A DNA stretch of 64,000 nucleotides from NCBI RefSeq assembly GCF_011320115.1, contig NZ_JAANOZ010000007.1, positions 62,001-126,000 of the forward strand, written 5' to 3'. Position 1 is the first letter of the stretch; every line of letters starts with the position of its first letter. The notes beneath the pieces are model-generated. The model saw only the letters and a program-made list of their open reading frames with translations, was not told the DNA's origin and did not search any database. The position numbers and the translations under genes were made by a program. Below are positions 24,454-35,495 of this stretch, in pieces. The DNA is from Croceibacterium segetis (lineage in GTDB: Bacteria > Pseudomonadota > Alphaproteobacteria > Sphingomonadales > Sphingomonadaceae).

Positions 24454-25797
24454 CTAGCGCATCAGGTCCAGCAAGTCGCGGATCTTCACCGTGGCAAAGC
24501 CGACCGCGCTATCGGAGATGCCGTAGGGCACCAGCAGCCGCTCGCCGACTTTCATTACCCCGCACGTGTAGACGACGTTCGGAACGTAGCCCGAGCGATC
24601 GGCGTCGATCGCGCTCAGGATCGGCTCCTTGGTGCGGCCGATCACTTTCGAGGGATCGTCGGGATCCAGCAGCGCGCAGCCGAGCGCGTACTTGCGCATC
24701 GCCCCGACGCCGTGGGTGACCACCAGCCAGCCTTCGTCGGTCAGCACCGGGCTGCCGCAATTGCCGATCTGGATGAATTCCCAGGGATACTTGGGTTCCA
24801 TCAGCAGCTGGCCCTCGGAATTCCACCGGTCGATCCGGTCGGATTTCAGCAGGAACAGGTTCTTGCCGTCCTGCCGCCCGAGCATCGCATACTTGCCGGC
24901 GATCTTTTGCGGGAACAGCGCCATGCCCTTGTTGCGCCCGGCGCGGCCGACGATCGGTTCGAGCAGGAAGCGTTTGAAATCCACTGTGCGCAGGAGCTCG
25001 GAACGGATCGAGCGGCCCGAATAGGCGGTGTAGGTGCCGATCCATTCGTAGTCGCCACCGCCGTGGTCGAAGCGCACCAGCCGCAGGTCCTCGAGGCCGC
25101 CGGCCTGCTGCTCGGTGATCGGGAAAATCACCGTGTTCGACAGACTTGATTCCGCGTGCCGGTGGACGATCACCCCGCGCTCGCTGTCGGTCAGGCTGGC
25201 GTCGTCGAGCTCGACCGAGGTCGCGAAGCTCGCCTGGGGCCACAGGCTGAAGCTGCCGTCCGTCTTGGCGATGCCCTCGCGGAAGGCGACCGAGCTGATA
25301 TGCCCTTCGCCGACCGCCCGCAGGCTCATGACGAAGCGGCACGACCTGTCGTCGAGCCCGCTCTGGTCCGGGTGAGGCACGATCGACGGGTTCATCAGCG
25401 CCGCCGCGGCATACGTATACTCGTGACAGAAGTACGCGCCGATCAGCCGCTTGCGGATCGACGAGTAGTCTGCCGGCTCGAGCTTGAGCTGCTCGGCGAC
25501 TTCGGCAAAGCGTTCGTCGAACATCTGTTCCGTCTGCCAGTGCCGCGCGGCGAAGTCGGCGCGCACGGCGGCGTAGGCTTTGGAAACCTCGCGGTCGCTC
25601 AGCGAGTTGATATCCTCGACCAGCTTTTGCGCCCGGTCGCCGACGGCACTCTTGCCTTGCCAGCCGAGGTGAAACGGCCTCAGAACGACGCGCGACGGGT
25701 CGGCGTGCAGGCGAGTGTCAAGTATGCGCAGCGGGCTCGGCGATCCGTTGCGAATCTCCGACAAATCTCTCTCCGCTCGAATCATCTTGCTGGCCAC
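24454..25797 (-). CDS. GH130-family glycoside phosphorylase/hydrolase
   Basis: The protein is 447 aa. The GH130 beta-propeller features are visible: GLEDLRLVRFDHG (Glu-Asp-Leu-Arg, an oxygen-binding and proton-donor region), RNKGMALFPQKIAGKYAMLG and NCGSPVLTDEGWLVVTHGVG near the C-terminus. GH130 enzymes cleave beta-mannosides with phosphate or water. Those with an Arg/His pair binding phosphate are phosphorylases, which I cannot decide here. I use the ATG at 25797, although it overlaps the upstream GT4 gene by 80 bp; an ATG at 25785 is an alternative. The neighbours (GT4 and ManA) suggest a mannan-oligosaccharide cycle. Confidence 0.85.
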   Translation of the reverse strand: MASKMIRAERDLSEIRNGSPSPLRILDTRLHADPSRVVLRPFHLGWQGKSAVGDRAQKLVEDINSLSDREVSKAYAAVRADFAARHWQTEQMFDERFAEVAEQLKLEPADYSSIRKRLIGAYFCHEYTYAAAALMNPSIVPHPDQSGLDDRSCRFVMSLRAVGEGHISSVAFREGIAKTDGSFSLWPQASFATSVELDDASLTDSERGVIVHRHAESSLSNTVIFPITEQQAGGLEDLRLVRFDHGGGDYEWIGTYTAYSGRSIRSELLRTVDFKRFLLEPIVGRAGRNKGMALFPQKIAGKYAMLGRQDGKNLFLLKSDRIDRWNSEGQLLMEPKYPWEFIQIGNCGSPVLTDEGWLVVTHGVGAMRKYALGCALLDPDDPSKVIGRTKEPILSAIDADRSGYVPNVVYTCGVMKVGERLLVPYGISDSAVGFATVKIRDLLDLMR

Positions 25798-28075
25798 GCA
25801 GCAGCCCTATCAGCGAATAGTGCGAGAGTTGGAAGGCCAGGATCGATTCAGCCCCACAATTTTCGTTCACCCCGCGCGGATTGATGCCGTCGCGGCAATG
25901 GCCGGTAGCAAGGTCGGCGAGGACCACGCCGCGGTCGTTGGCACCGAAGAACCAGCGCCATGCGGCGAGCGCGTGCCGCTGCCACTTCGGGTCGCGCCCG
26001 GCGCGCCAGGCGGCCGCGGCGGCCTCGATCGCAGCTTGCGCCTCGAGCGGCTGCTGGTCGAATGGGAGGTTGGCGTGGCGATGCCCGAAGGTCTCCGAAC
26101 CGACCGGGCGGAAATGGCCGTCGGCGGCGATCTGCTGCCCGGCGATCCACGCCAGGCTGTCCAGCCCGGCTTCCGTGTAGCGCGCTTCGCCAAGCACCTG
26201 CCCAGCCTCAATCAGGGCCTGCGACAGCCGCGGGTTGTCGTAGCCCAGGACGGCTTCGAACCACGCCCAATCGGGGCGCCGCGAGGTGTCGAGCAGCCGA
26301 TGGAGGAAATCGGCGCCCTGGCCGAGGAACGTGCGCGAAGCGCCGTGGCCGGGGGTCGACCTCAGCATCGCGGCGGCGCCAAGCATTGCGAAGGCGATCG
26401 CGCGCGGCGAGCCGAACTCGGTGCAATGCGGCAACGCGGTGTCATACCAGCGGCCGGCCCAGAAAGCCCGCGAGGGGTCTTCCGCCAGTTCGACCGTCTG
26501 TCCGAGCGCCCACAGCGTGCGGCCGTTGGAATCTTCCGATCCGACGTCTTCACACCAGCTGCGGTTGAAACGCATGAAATTGCGGAACGCCTTCGCCTCC
26601 GGATTCCAGGCATGCTGGATGAACGAGGCGTAGGTCTGCCACCACTGCTGACGTTCCCTGGGCTCGATCCCTTCGGCGACGTTCATCAGCATTAGCGCGC
26701 GTACGTTGTCGTCGAGGCAATAGCCGTGCAGGCGGTCCGGCACGATGCCGATCGAATGCTGCAGCATGCCGGTCGCGTCGCTCATCGCCAGCACCGCATC
26801 GAGGCTCGGCGCCCGGGTCACGGGAGCCGGCGCCGCGGGGTCGACGATCGCCCCTTCGATAAGCGCCGCCGCGCCGGCTGCGAACCGCGGCCAGATCGTC
26901 TCCCGGCCGCGGGCATAGGCGCGTCGCTGCAGCGAGAGGAGCCGCTGGGGATCTTCGAGAAGGTGGTTGACGGCATCGGCGATCGCCTTGGCCGAGCGCG
27001 GTTCGACCAGCTCGCCGGCCCCGTTGGCAAGAAGCTCGCGGGCGTGCAGATATGGCGTCGCGACAACCGCCTTGCCTAGCGAAACCGCGTAGCTGAGCGT
27101 GCCCGAGGTCGACTGTTGCATGTTGGGGTAGGGCGTGATGTAGATGTCGCACGCTTCGAGTTGGTCGAGCAGTTCGTCCGTCTCGAGGAAGCGATTGTCC
27201 CACAGCACGTGATCGGCGACGCCGAGTTCGTCGGCGAGCGCGGCGAGCCGCTCGCGGTACGCTTCGCCTTCGGCCGCGAGCAAATTCGGATGGGTAGCGC
27301 CGACGATCCGGTAAACCGCCTCGGGATGCCGCGAAACGATCGCCGGGAGGGCCTCGATCACGCACTCGAGCCCCTTGCCCGGCCCAAGCAGGCCGAAGGT
27401 CATCAGTACGGTGCGGCCGGTGAGGCCGAGCTTGGCCTTGAACTGGTCCTGGCGGCCGAACGGGCGGTCGGGCGCGCCGTGCGGTACCACCTCGAGAATC
27501 TCCGGCGGCGCGTGATAGCGCTCGACCAGTAGGTCGCGCGAATGACGGCTCATCACCATGATCCGGCTGGAGCGGGCGACAAGGCGTTCGAGAATGTCGC
27601 GCTGGCGCACCGAGGGCTCACTGAGCACAGTGTGCGGTGTGAGGATCAATGGCGCAGCGAGGCGGTCGACGAAATCGAGCACCATTTCACCGTCAGGACC
27701 GCCGAAGATGCCGTATTCGTGCTGGAGCCACACGGCGTCGACGCCGCTGTCGTTGATCCGCTGGGCGACCTCGGCGTAGGACTGAGGATCGTTGCGTACG
27801 ATCGTTCCGGCAATCCCGCCGTAGGCCATCGGCTGATGCGGATCGTCGAGCGCATAGACGTCGACCGCTATCTCAGGATGAAATTCGCCGAGCTTGCCGA
27901 AGATATCGGCGGTGAAGGTGGCGATGCCGCACTTGCGCGGCGTGTAGTTGCCGATCAACGCCACGCGCCGCATCGAAGCGATTCGCGCGGTCGGCAGCGT
28001 GAAGATCGAACGCACCGCCGCCGTGTCGCGGCCCGGCGGAGCAGGTCTGTCGGTGGTGTGTGAGTCCAATATCAT
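25718..28075 (-). CDS. GT4-type glycosyltransferase fused to an (alpha/alpha)-barrel-like domain
   Basis: The protein is 785 aa from the ATG at 28075. Residues about 30-405 are a GT-B fold: HEYGIFGG, TPHTVLSEPS, a VVPHGAPDRPFGRQD loop and FGLLGPGKGLECVIEALPAI. The acceptor-side EX7E motif of classic GT4 is replaced by STSGTLSYAVSLGKAVVATP. From about residue 425 on, a helical region with LDDNVRALMLMNVAEGIEP, GSEDSNGRTLWALG and EFGSPRAIAFAML resembles an alpha/alpha-toroid glycosidase-like domain. I chose this start because the sequence before it contains a promoter-like palindrome; the ATG at 28141 is an alternative. The genes after it are GH130 and ManA. Confidence 0.8.
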   Translation of the reverse strand: MILDSHTTDRPAPPGRDTAAVRSIFTLPTARIASMRRVALIGNYTPRKCGIATFTADIFGKLGEFHPEIAVDVYALDDPHQPMAYGGIAGTIVRNDPQSYAEVAQRINDSGVDAVWLQHEYGIFGGPDGEMVLDFVDRLAAPLILTPHTVLSEPSVRQRDILERLVARSSRIMVMSRHSRDLLVERYHAPPEILEVVPHGAPDRPFGRQDQFKAKLGLTGRTVLMTFGLLGPGKGLECVIEALPAIVSRHPEAVYRIVGATHPNLLAAEGEAYRERLAALADELGVADHVLWDNRFLETDELLDQLEACDIYITPYPNMQQSTSGTLSYAVSLGKAVVATPYLHARELLANGAGELVEPRSAKAIADAVNHLLEDPQRLLSLQRRAYARGRETIWPRFAAGAAALIEGAIVDPAAPAPVTRAPSLDAVLAMSDATGMLQHSIGIVPDRLHGYCLDDNVRALMLMNVAEGIEPRERQQWWQTYASFIQHAWNPEAKAFRNFMRFNRSWCEDVGSEDSNGRTLWALGQTVELAEDPSRAFWAGRWYDTALPHCTEFGSPRAIAFAMLGAAAMLRSTPGHGASRTFLGQGADFLHRLLDTSRRPDWAWFEAVLGYDNPRLSQALIEAGQVLGEARYTEAGLDSLAWIAGQQIAADGHFRPVGSETFGHRHANLPFDQQPLEAQAAIEAAAAAWRAGRDPKWQRHALAAWRWFFGANDRGVVLADLATGHCRDGINPRGVNENCGAESILAFQLSHYSLIGLLRGQQDDSSGERFVGDSQRIAEPAAHT

Positions 28076-28136
28076 CGTCGTTCCCAAAAAGCTCTGAGCG
28101 GACGGCGCCTTCGATTCCCGCTCTACACCTTTCTTG

Positions 28137-28167
28137 TGCATCGCAACATAAGATATGTTGCATTGCA
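28137..28167. promoter_or_regulatory. 31-bp inverted repeat upstream of the GT4-GH130-manA genes
   Basis: GCAACATA-AGA-TATGTTGC (28143-28161) is a perfect inverted repeat, with the flanking TGCA elements on both sides (28137-28140 and 28164-28167) also symmetric. It lies 62 bp upstream of the chosen GT4 start in an AT-rich stretch, next to the candidate promoter. It would suit a dimeric regulator controlling the mannose cluster. If translation started at the next in-frame ATG (28141), the palindrome would overlap that codon, which argues for the downstream start. Confidence 0.5.
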
Positions 28168-28332
28168 CAAATAACCAGAGGGCCTGGTTGTTCCGCGCGG
28201 AAGTCGTGTGCACCCCGTCCACGAGGTCGCAATTGGGAAAATCCCTAGGGGGCGTTTGGTTTCCGGCGAAATTCAACGAGTTCGCCAGAGTGGCCGCAGC
28301 GTGCGACAGAACCGCCGCTCGCCTAACTCATA

Positions 28333-29472
28333 TCAAGCGGGAGCGCGGTGAGCTTCCTCGATGATCGAGGTGTCCCATTCCAGCGATCCGAGATCGGCGC
28401 GAGCGAAGGTGCGTATGGTCTCACGATCGCCGCACTCCAGCTTGCGGACGAAATCGGGGTCCCCGATCAGCGCACGGCCCACCGCGACGAGGTCGAACTC
28501 GCCCACCGCCAGCCGCGCCTCGAGCTCGGCCATCGCTTCAGGAATGCGAGAGGCGAGATTCTTGCCCTCGATAAAGGTGGTCATCACGTCGGTGTCGAGG
28601 CCGACGCTGCCGACGGTGATCGTCGGCAGCCCGCTCAAGGCCTTGACCCACCCGGCCAGGTTCTTGCCGTCGCCGGCCCATTCGGCTTCCCAGAAGCGGC
28701 GGGTCGAGCAATGCAGCACGTCGACGCCGGCTTCGCGCAGCGTGGTGACCATTCGCTCGAGCTCCACCGGGTCGGCCGCGACCTTTGCGTCGTAGGCGAC
28801 TTCCTTCCACTGCGAGAAGCGCAGCGAGATCAGGAAATCGGGCCCGCATTCGGCGCGGATCGCGCGAACGATCTCGGCGGGGAAGCGCACCCGGTCGGCA
28901 ATGTCGGCCCCGCCGTAGCCGTCCTCGCGCACATTCGAACCGTGCCACAGGAACTGGTCGAGCAAGTAGCCGTGCGCGCAATGCACTTCGACCCCCGCGG
29001 CGCCGACATTGCGGGCAACGCGCGCCGAGCGGACGAAGCCCTCGCCGATGGCGGTCATCTCCTCGCGGGTCATCGCCCGCCCGTTGGCCTTGCCCGGATG
29101 GACGAGCCCCGAGGGGCTCAACGCATCGTCGTCGTTGCGCACCGCGCCTTCGTGCCACAGCTGCAGCAGCATTTGACCGCCCGCCTCGCGTACGGCGTCG
29201 ACACAGCGCGCCCAAGCATGCTGCGTCCGCGCGGTGAGCCAAGACGAGTTCGGCTGAATCGTCGCCGAAGGGTGGTCGATCGCCGAGCTCTCGCCGATGA
29301 TCAGCGGTACGCCGCCTTGGGCGCGGCGCGCGTAATACGCCGCCAGTTCGGGCTTCGGGCTGCCGTTTTCGCACATCCCGCGTTGCATCGCCGGCATGAC
29401 GAACCTGTTCGGCAAGTCGAGGGTGCCGAGGCGGAAGGGCGTGAACAGCGGTGATCGGTCGGTCAACGGCAC
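28333..29472 (-). CDS. NADH:flavin oxidoreductase (old yellow enzyme family)
   Basis: The protein is 379 aa with the TIM-barrel flavin reductase signature. FTPFRLGTLDLPNRFVMPAM binds FMN, and LQLWHEGAVRND and GVEVHCAHGYLLDQFLWHGS carry the catalytic and FMN-binding residues (the H-x-x-H/N type is HCAHGYLLDQF). VAVGRALIGDPDFVRKL closes the barrel. Such enzymes reduce activated C=C bonds in enones with NAD(P)H. The short distance of 38 bp to the divergent NTF2-like gene suggests a shared promoter region. The substrate is unknown. Confidence 0.88.
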   Translation of the reverse strand: MPLTDRSPLFTPFRLGTLDLPNRFVMPAMQRGMCENGSPKPELAAYYARRAQGGVPLIIGESSAIDHPSATIQPNSSWLTARTQHAWARCVDAVREAGGQMLLQLWHEGAVRNDDDALSPSGLVHPGKANGRAMTREEMTAIGEGFVRSARVARNVGAAGVEVHCAHGYLLDQFLWHGSNVREDGYGGADIADRVRFPAEIVRAIRAECGPDFLISLRFSQWKEVAYDAKVAADPVELERMVTTLREAGVDVLHCSTRRFWEAEWAGDGKNLAGWVKALSGLPTITVGSVGLDTDVMTTFIEGKNLASRIPEAMAELEARLAVGEFDLVAVGRALIGDPDFVRKLECGDRETIRTFARADLGSLEWDTSIIEEAHRAPA

Positions 29473-29510
29473 TTCCTTCGGTCGATCAGGCGCGCCATAA
29501 CGCCCACGCG

Positions 29511-30326
29511 ATGGAACTCGACTATCAGGCTTACGAGGCGCTGTTCAACACCGGTGACGACGACGCGCTGGTGGCGCGCTTCTTCGCTACCGACACGCGG
29601 ATGGTCAGCGCCAACGGGGTGCGCGTGGGCGCCGACGGGCTGCTGGCCTTTCTCAAGTGGGCGCACGACGGCGTGCGCGAGGTGATGCGTCCGCAGACGG
29701 TGATGAGCGGCGACGGAATGCTGTTCGCCGAAGTCGACATGGACTTTCATGCGACCAAGCACCGGCCCGATTTTCCTTTCGGCGAGATGCATCCCGGCGA
29801 TCTGATCACGGTGAAATTCTTCGTCACTTACCGGCTCGACGCCGATGGCAGGATCGCCGAGCTCAAGTCGATGACCTGGCCGCCCGAGTACGGTGTGACC
29901 AAGCTCCCGCGGCTGGGAGCCCATCCCAGCCAGGTGGCGGCCTTCCACGCCTATTCGGCGGCGTTTTCGGGAGCCGAATTCGAGCGTTTTCCGGGCTTCT
30001 ATACTGAAGACGTGGTGCTGCACCTGACGAGCTCGGTCGGCGACATTCGCGGCCGCCAGGGCATCGTCGATTTCTACCGGCCGATGTTCGCCCGCGTGCG
30101 CGAGACGGTCATCCCCGAGCATCTCGAGGTGAGCGACGAGCGGATCGTTTACGACGCGATCAGCCGCTTCACCGCGGTGGAGGACGCCCCGGACTTCATC
30201 GTCGGGCCGCTGAAGACCGGGGAATGGTACGACGTGCCGGTCCGCGTCGAATACACCCTGCGCGACGGCCTGATCTGCGACATCCACGTCAGCCGCCGCG
30301 GGGAGCGGACCGTCGGTCGCAGCTGA
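29511..30326 (+). CDS. Double SnoaL/NTF2-like domain protein
   Basis: The protein is 271 aa and holds two NTF2-like repeats: residues 1-130 (YQAYEALFNTGDDDALVARF, then ITVKFFVTYRLDADGRIAEL) and 145-265 (FSGAEFERFPGFYTEDVVLH, then YTLRDGLICDIHVSRRG). No signal peptide is present, so it is cytosolic. SnoaL-like folds act as isomerases, cyclases or ligand binders. It is divergent from the old-yellow-enzyme gene by only 38 bp, which suggests a shared regulatory region and possibly a common small-molecule pathway. I found no further motif. Confidence 0.75.
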   Translation: MELDYQAYEALFNTGDDDALVARFFATDTRMVSANGVRVGADGLLAFLKWAHDGVREVMRPQTVMSGDGMLFAEVDMDFHATKHRPDFPFGEMHPGDLITVKFFVTYRLDADGRIAELKSMTWPPEYGVTKLPRLGAHPSQVAAFHAYSAAFSGAEFERFPGFYTEDVVLHLTSSVGDIRGRQGIVDFYRPMFARVRETVIPEHLEVSDERIVYDAISRFTAVEDAPDFIVGPLKTGEWYDVPVRVEYTLRDGLICDIHVSRRGERTVGRS

Positions 30327-30401
30327 TCGCACTTTCGCGCGCGTCAACTTGCCATTCACCCGCCTGCGCCTACATTGACGCGTGAAAGGTAGACTTCGTT
30401 C

Positions 30402-32342
<1,941 letters not shown>

Positions 32343-32352
32343 CCGCGACCGT

Positions 32353-33774
32353 TCAGGCGGCGGCGCTGGATAGCGTCGCCGCCGGGACCTCCGCCTGATC
32401 GTTCATCAACGGGACCGGCCCTTCGGCCGCGATCCCCTCCAGCGCGCGCAGCAGTGCGGCAAGCCCGGCGTCGCTCTCGTAAACGCTGCTGTGCCTGAGG
32501 CCGCCCTCGGGCGGCGGGCGCAGCTGGTACACTGTCCAGTTGCCCGCGGGACACGGTTCGGCGGTCACCTCGACCATCACCGAGCACAGCAGCAGCTCGA
32601 TTCCGACCGCCGCCGCGTGAGCCAGGCTCATCAGCACGATCGCCGGGACGAAGAAGATCGCGCCGAGGAACATCACGTAGAGGTAGACCGGCCAGATAAG
32701 CCAACTGACCACCTTGTTGCGCAATGCCAGGCGGATCAGCGGCGCGAGCACCGTCAGCGCGAATCCGCTCAGCCCGACGATCAGGATCAGGCCGGTCGCC
32801 AGCGTATGAACCGCGCCGACCGACGGCGTGCCTTCGATCAGGCGCTTGGCCGCGGGCATCCAGTCGGGCAGCGTCAGCAGCGCCAGGCCTGCCCCGGCCA
32901 GCACCGCGTATCCGAACGCCATTCGCAACCGGCTGCTTCCGCCGTCGACGCGCTCGAAGCTGGCGAAGACGTCGAACGGGCCGGAGGTCAGGCGGCTGAC
33001 GATCCAGCTGAGCAGGTTCGCGAGGCCGATGATACCACTCGCCTCGTCGAACGGGCTGCGGATGAACGCAGTGCGCTCGGGGTCGAGCTCGCTATAGGGT
33101 TGCACGTCGCAGATCGTGTGCGCCAGCCGCCGTGCGGCGCGATACCAGACGAAGGCGAGGATCGCGCAGACCACCATCGCTCCCATCTCCAAATCGGTCG
33201 GACCCGCATCCGATTCGAGGTCCATCCACGGCAGCAGCAAGGTGACGAAGAAGCCGAGACCGATCATCGTCCGGACCGCGCGCGAGAAGCGCCGCCGGCG
33301 CGTGGTCAGCACCGGCGTCGCCAGGCACACCACGCCGTCGACCGCGCCCTCCGGACTGCCGAGCACGCCGCCGATCGCGACCGTTCCGCCGTGGCTGTGG
33401 CCGACGAGGTAATGCGGCACGCCGGGCCAGCGCGCGCGGGCGGCGGCGAGGTCGTGGATGAGATCGGCGACCGCCTTCCGGCGTGCCCGGAAGCTGTTGC
33501 GGCCGGACCACTCGAAGCGCCGCAACTGGACCCGGTCCGCGAAATGCGCCCCCAGCGCCTGGCACAGCCGGGAGCCGGGCAGCGTCCATGGCGCCTTGCG
33601 CGCGAACGTCCCGTGGATCAGCGTGACGACGGCCGCCGGATCGGGCGCATCGGCATGCGCCTCGACCAGCTGACGCGCGGCGAACAGGCCGGCGACGAAG
33701 CGCCATAGCGATCGGCCGACGGCGAACACCGCGAGGATGAGCAGGATCGAACCGAGCAACTGCAGCACTTGCAT
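32353..33774 (-). CDS. Membrane-anchored alpha/beta-hydrolase-like protein
   Basis: The protein is 473 aa. After an N-terminal TM helix (QLLGSILLILAVFAVG), an alpha/beta hydrolase-like region begins: VVTLIHGTFARKAPW gives the oxyanion hole and YLVGHSHGGTVAIGG the nucleophile elbow (G-H-S-H-G). Later segments (about residues 165-390) contain several more TM helices. The catalytic Asp/His cannot be placed confidently. A lipase or esterase acting at the inner membrane is the best reading. It is the second gene of a minus-strand pair 42 bp after the DUF3667 gene, downstream of rpoZ and its terminator. Confidence 0.7.
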   Translation of the reverse strand: MQVLQLLGSILLILAVFAVGRSLWRFVAGLFAARQLVEAHADAPDPAAVVTLIHGTFARKAPWTLPGSRLCQALGAHFADRVQLRRFEWSGRNSFRARRKAVADLIHDLAAARARWPGVPHYLVGHSHGGTVAIGGVLGSPEGAVDGVVCLATPVLTTRRRRFSRAVRTMIGLGFFVTLLLPWMDLESDAGPTDLEMGAMVVCAILAFVWYRAARRLAHTICDVQPYSELDPERTAFIRSPFDEASGIIGLANLLSWIVSRLTSGPFDVFASFERVDGGSSRLRMAFGYAVLAGAGLALLTLPDWMPAAKRLIEGTPSVGAVHTLATGLILIVGLSGFALTVLAPLIRLALRNKVVSWLIWPVYLYVMFLGAIFFVPAIVLMSLAHAAAVGIELLLCSVMVEVTAEPCPAGNWTVYQLRPPPEGGLRHSSVYESDAGLAALLRALEGIAAEGPVPLMNDQAEVPAATLSSAAA

Positions 33775-33816
33775 GACTACCCCCTCCCATACGGCCGAGC
33801 GCAGGCCGACCGCGGC

Positions 33817-34890
33817 TCAGTCCACGGCGCCGAGCACCAGCAGCACGTCGATGTAGAGGAACAGGATCCAGAAGATGAAGAAGCTCAGCGCGAGCGTGCG
33901 CCACAGCGCGGAAAAGCGCGACAGGCCGTAAGCGCCCTTCAACTGTTTGTAGATGTGGATCAGCGGCACGAAAGTGCCCGCCGCCAGCAGCACGCCGGTG
34001 CCCACACCGAGCCCGCCGAGCAGCACCAGTACGACGTAGAACAGCGTCATGAAGCCGAGCGAGTAGGTCACGAAGACCGCGTGGTCGTAGATGCCGAACT
34101 TGCGCCGCCAGAGAAACAGCAGCCACACGAACGGCACCGACAGCGGAATCAGCAGCCACGAGAACTTGTAGCTGTTCGACTGCAGCTTGTAGGCCATCAG
34201 GCCCGGGTTCGCCTTCCACTTCTCGATCGCGTGGTCGAAGAAGGCGTAGCCGGTGTAGCGGGTAGTGATGCGGCTGCCGCGCTTCTTGTTCTCGGCGAGA
34301 ACCACCTTGTCGCCGGGCTTGGGCTTGGCATCGGCGCCGAGCCGCTTCTCGAGGCCGGCGATCTGCGCGTCGAGAATCGGCGCGGCGGGGTTGCCGCTGC
34401 TCATCTTGGAGCGCGCCTGCTTGAGGTCGCTGAGATCGTCGCGCGCCTTGTCGGTCGCTTCGTCGCTGCCGATCTGCACCGGCGGGCCCATGTCGGTCGG
34501 CGGGCCGATTCCGGCGAGCTGGAACACCGCGAACATCAGGAACACCGAGAACAGGAACAGCGCCATCGGGCTGACGAAGCGGGCGCGCTCGCCGGCGATG
34601 TAGCGGCGGGTCAGCTCGCCCGGTTTCCACGCCAGCAGCGGCAGCGTGCGCCAGGTCTTGCCGTCGAAGTGGAGCACGCCGTGGAGGATGTCGTGGAAGA
34701 ACGCGCCGGCGGTGCGGTGGACGTGGGCATGCTGGCCGCAGCGGTGGCAATGCGAGCCGACCAGCGCGGTGCCGCAGTTGAGGCAGCTGGTTTCGTGGGT
34801 ATGCCCGTCTTCGCCGGCTTTCGGCTCGACCGCGCGGGCGTAAAGCGCGCCTTCGGCCAGAGTGCCAACCGCTTCGCCGATGTTGCTCAT
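33817..34890 (-). CDS. DUF3667-type membrane protein with N-terminal zinc ribbon
   Basis: The protein is 357 aa. A zinc ribbon near the N-terminus has two CxxC pairs (CLNCGTALVGSHCHRCG), followed by a conserved H-rich stretch (FFHDILHGVLHFDGKTW) that defines this family, and RRYIAGERARFVSPMALFLF leading into the first TM helix. About four to five TM helices follow the soluble middle part (residues 145-215). DUF3667 proteins have no known function. The start at 34890 is chosen because the ribbon begins soon after; the upstream ATG at 34980 adds unconserved residues. It is cotranscribed with the hydrolase-like gene. Confidence 0.8.
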   Translation of the reverse strand: MSNIGEAVGTLAEGALYARAVEPKAGEDGHTHETSCLNCGTALVGSHCHRCGQHAHVHRTAGAFFHDILHGVLHFDGKTWRTLPLLAWKPGELTRRYIAGERARFVSPMALFLFSVFLMFAVFQLAGIGPPTDMGPPVQIGSDEATDKARDDLSDLKQARSKMSSGNPAAPILDAQIAGLEKRLGADAKPKPGDKVVLAENKKRGSRITTRYTGYAFFDHAIEKWKANPGLMAYKLQSNSYKFSWLLIPLSVPFVWLLFLWRRKFGIYDHAVFVTYSLGFMTLFYVVLVLLGGLGVGTGVLLAAGTFVPLIHIYKQLKGAYGLSRFSALWRTLALSFFIFWILFLYIDVLLVLGAVD

Positions 34891-34988
34891 CCCGCCACCC
34901 CGTTGCTCAGGACGATCTACACGGATTTGGGCCGCGCCGTCGAGTGACCCTGGGACGGAATGCCAGCGCTTTTCCGACAAGTATCCAA

Positions 34989-35010
34989 CAAAAAGACCGC
35001 GTTTCCGCGG
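34989..35010 (-). terminator. Intrinsic terminator of rpoZ
   Basis: Read on the minus strand, CCGCG-GAAA-CGCGG forms a 5-bp GC stem with a stable tetraloop, followed by TCTTTTTG. It lies 31 bp after the rpoZ stop, so it should end the rpoZ transcript before the DUF3667 gene. The T-run makes this the best-supported minus-strand terminator of the window. Confidence 0.75.
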
Positions 35011-35040
35011 CCCCCTTGTTCGATGCGCGAAAGCGAGAGG

Positions 35041-35385
35041 CTAGCCCTCGTAGTCCCCGCCGACCGAGGTCGAGCGCGCCGGCGCGGCGGCGGACAGCCG
35101 CATCGCTTCGGCCGACTGGCTGAGCGAACCGATCTCGTCGGCCTCTTCCTCGTCTTCCGGCAGCACGCGCTGGAGCGACTGGATGACCGATTCGTGCAAG
35201 TGCTTGGGCTTGACCGTCTCGTCGGCGATCTCGCGCAGCGCGACGACCGGGTTCTTGTCGCGGTCGCGGTCGATGGTCAGCTCGGCGCCGCCGGAGATCT
35301 CGCGCGCGCGCTGGGCGGCGAGCAGGACCAGGTCGAACCGGTTGGGGATCTTGTCGACGCAATCTTCGACGGTAACGCGCGCCAT
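35041..35385 (-). CDS. rpoZ: DNA-directed RNA polymerase subunit omega
   Basis: The protein is 114 aa. The start is [20 protein letters not shown] at 35385 with a TGGAG site, and the following [11 protein letters not shown] helix is the conserved omega core that wraps the C-terminal tail of beta-prime. [16 protein letters not shown] is also conserved. The C-terminal 40 residues are acidic and variable. Omega aids RNA polymerase assembly and ppGpp binding. It is divergent from the phospholipase-D-type gene at 35496, and a terminator lies shortly after its stop. Confidence 0.96.
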   Translation of the reverse strand: MARVTVEDCVDKIPNRFDLVLLAAQRAREISGGAELTIDRDRDKNPVVALREIADETVKPKHLHESVIQSLQRVLPEDEEEADEIGSLSQSAEAMRLSAAAPARSTSVGGDYEG

Positions 35386-35495
35386 GGGGCACTCCAGAAG
35401 CAAATGAACGCAATGTGCGGGAAGCGCGCCACCTAGTGCGCCGCCCTCGGGAAGTCAAGGTTTCGCTCGGGCTCCGCCATGCTAAGAGGACCTCG

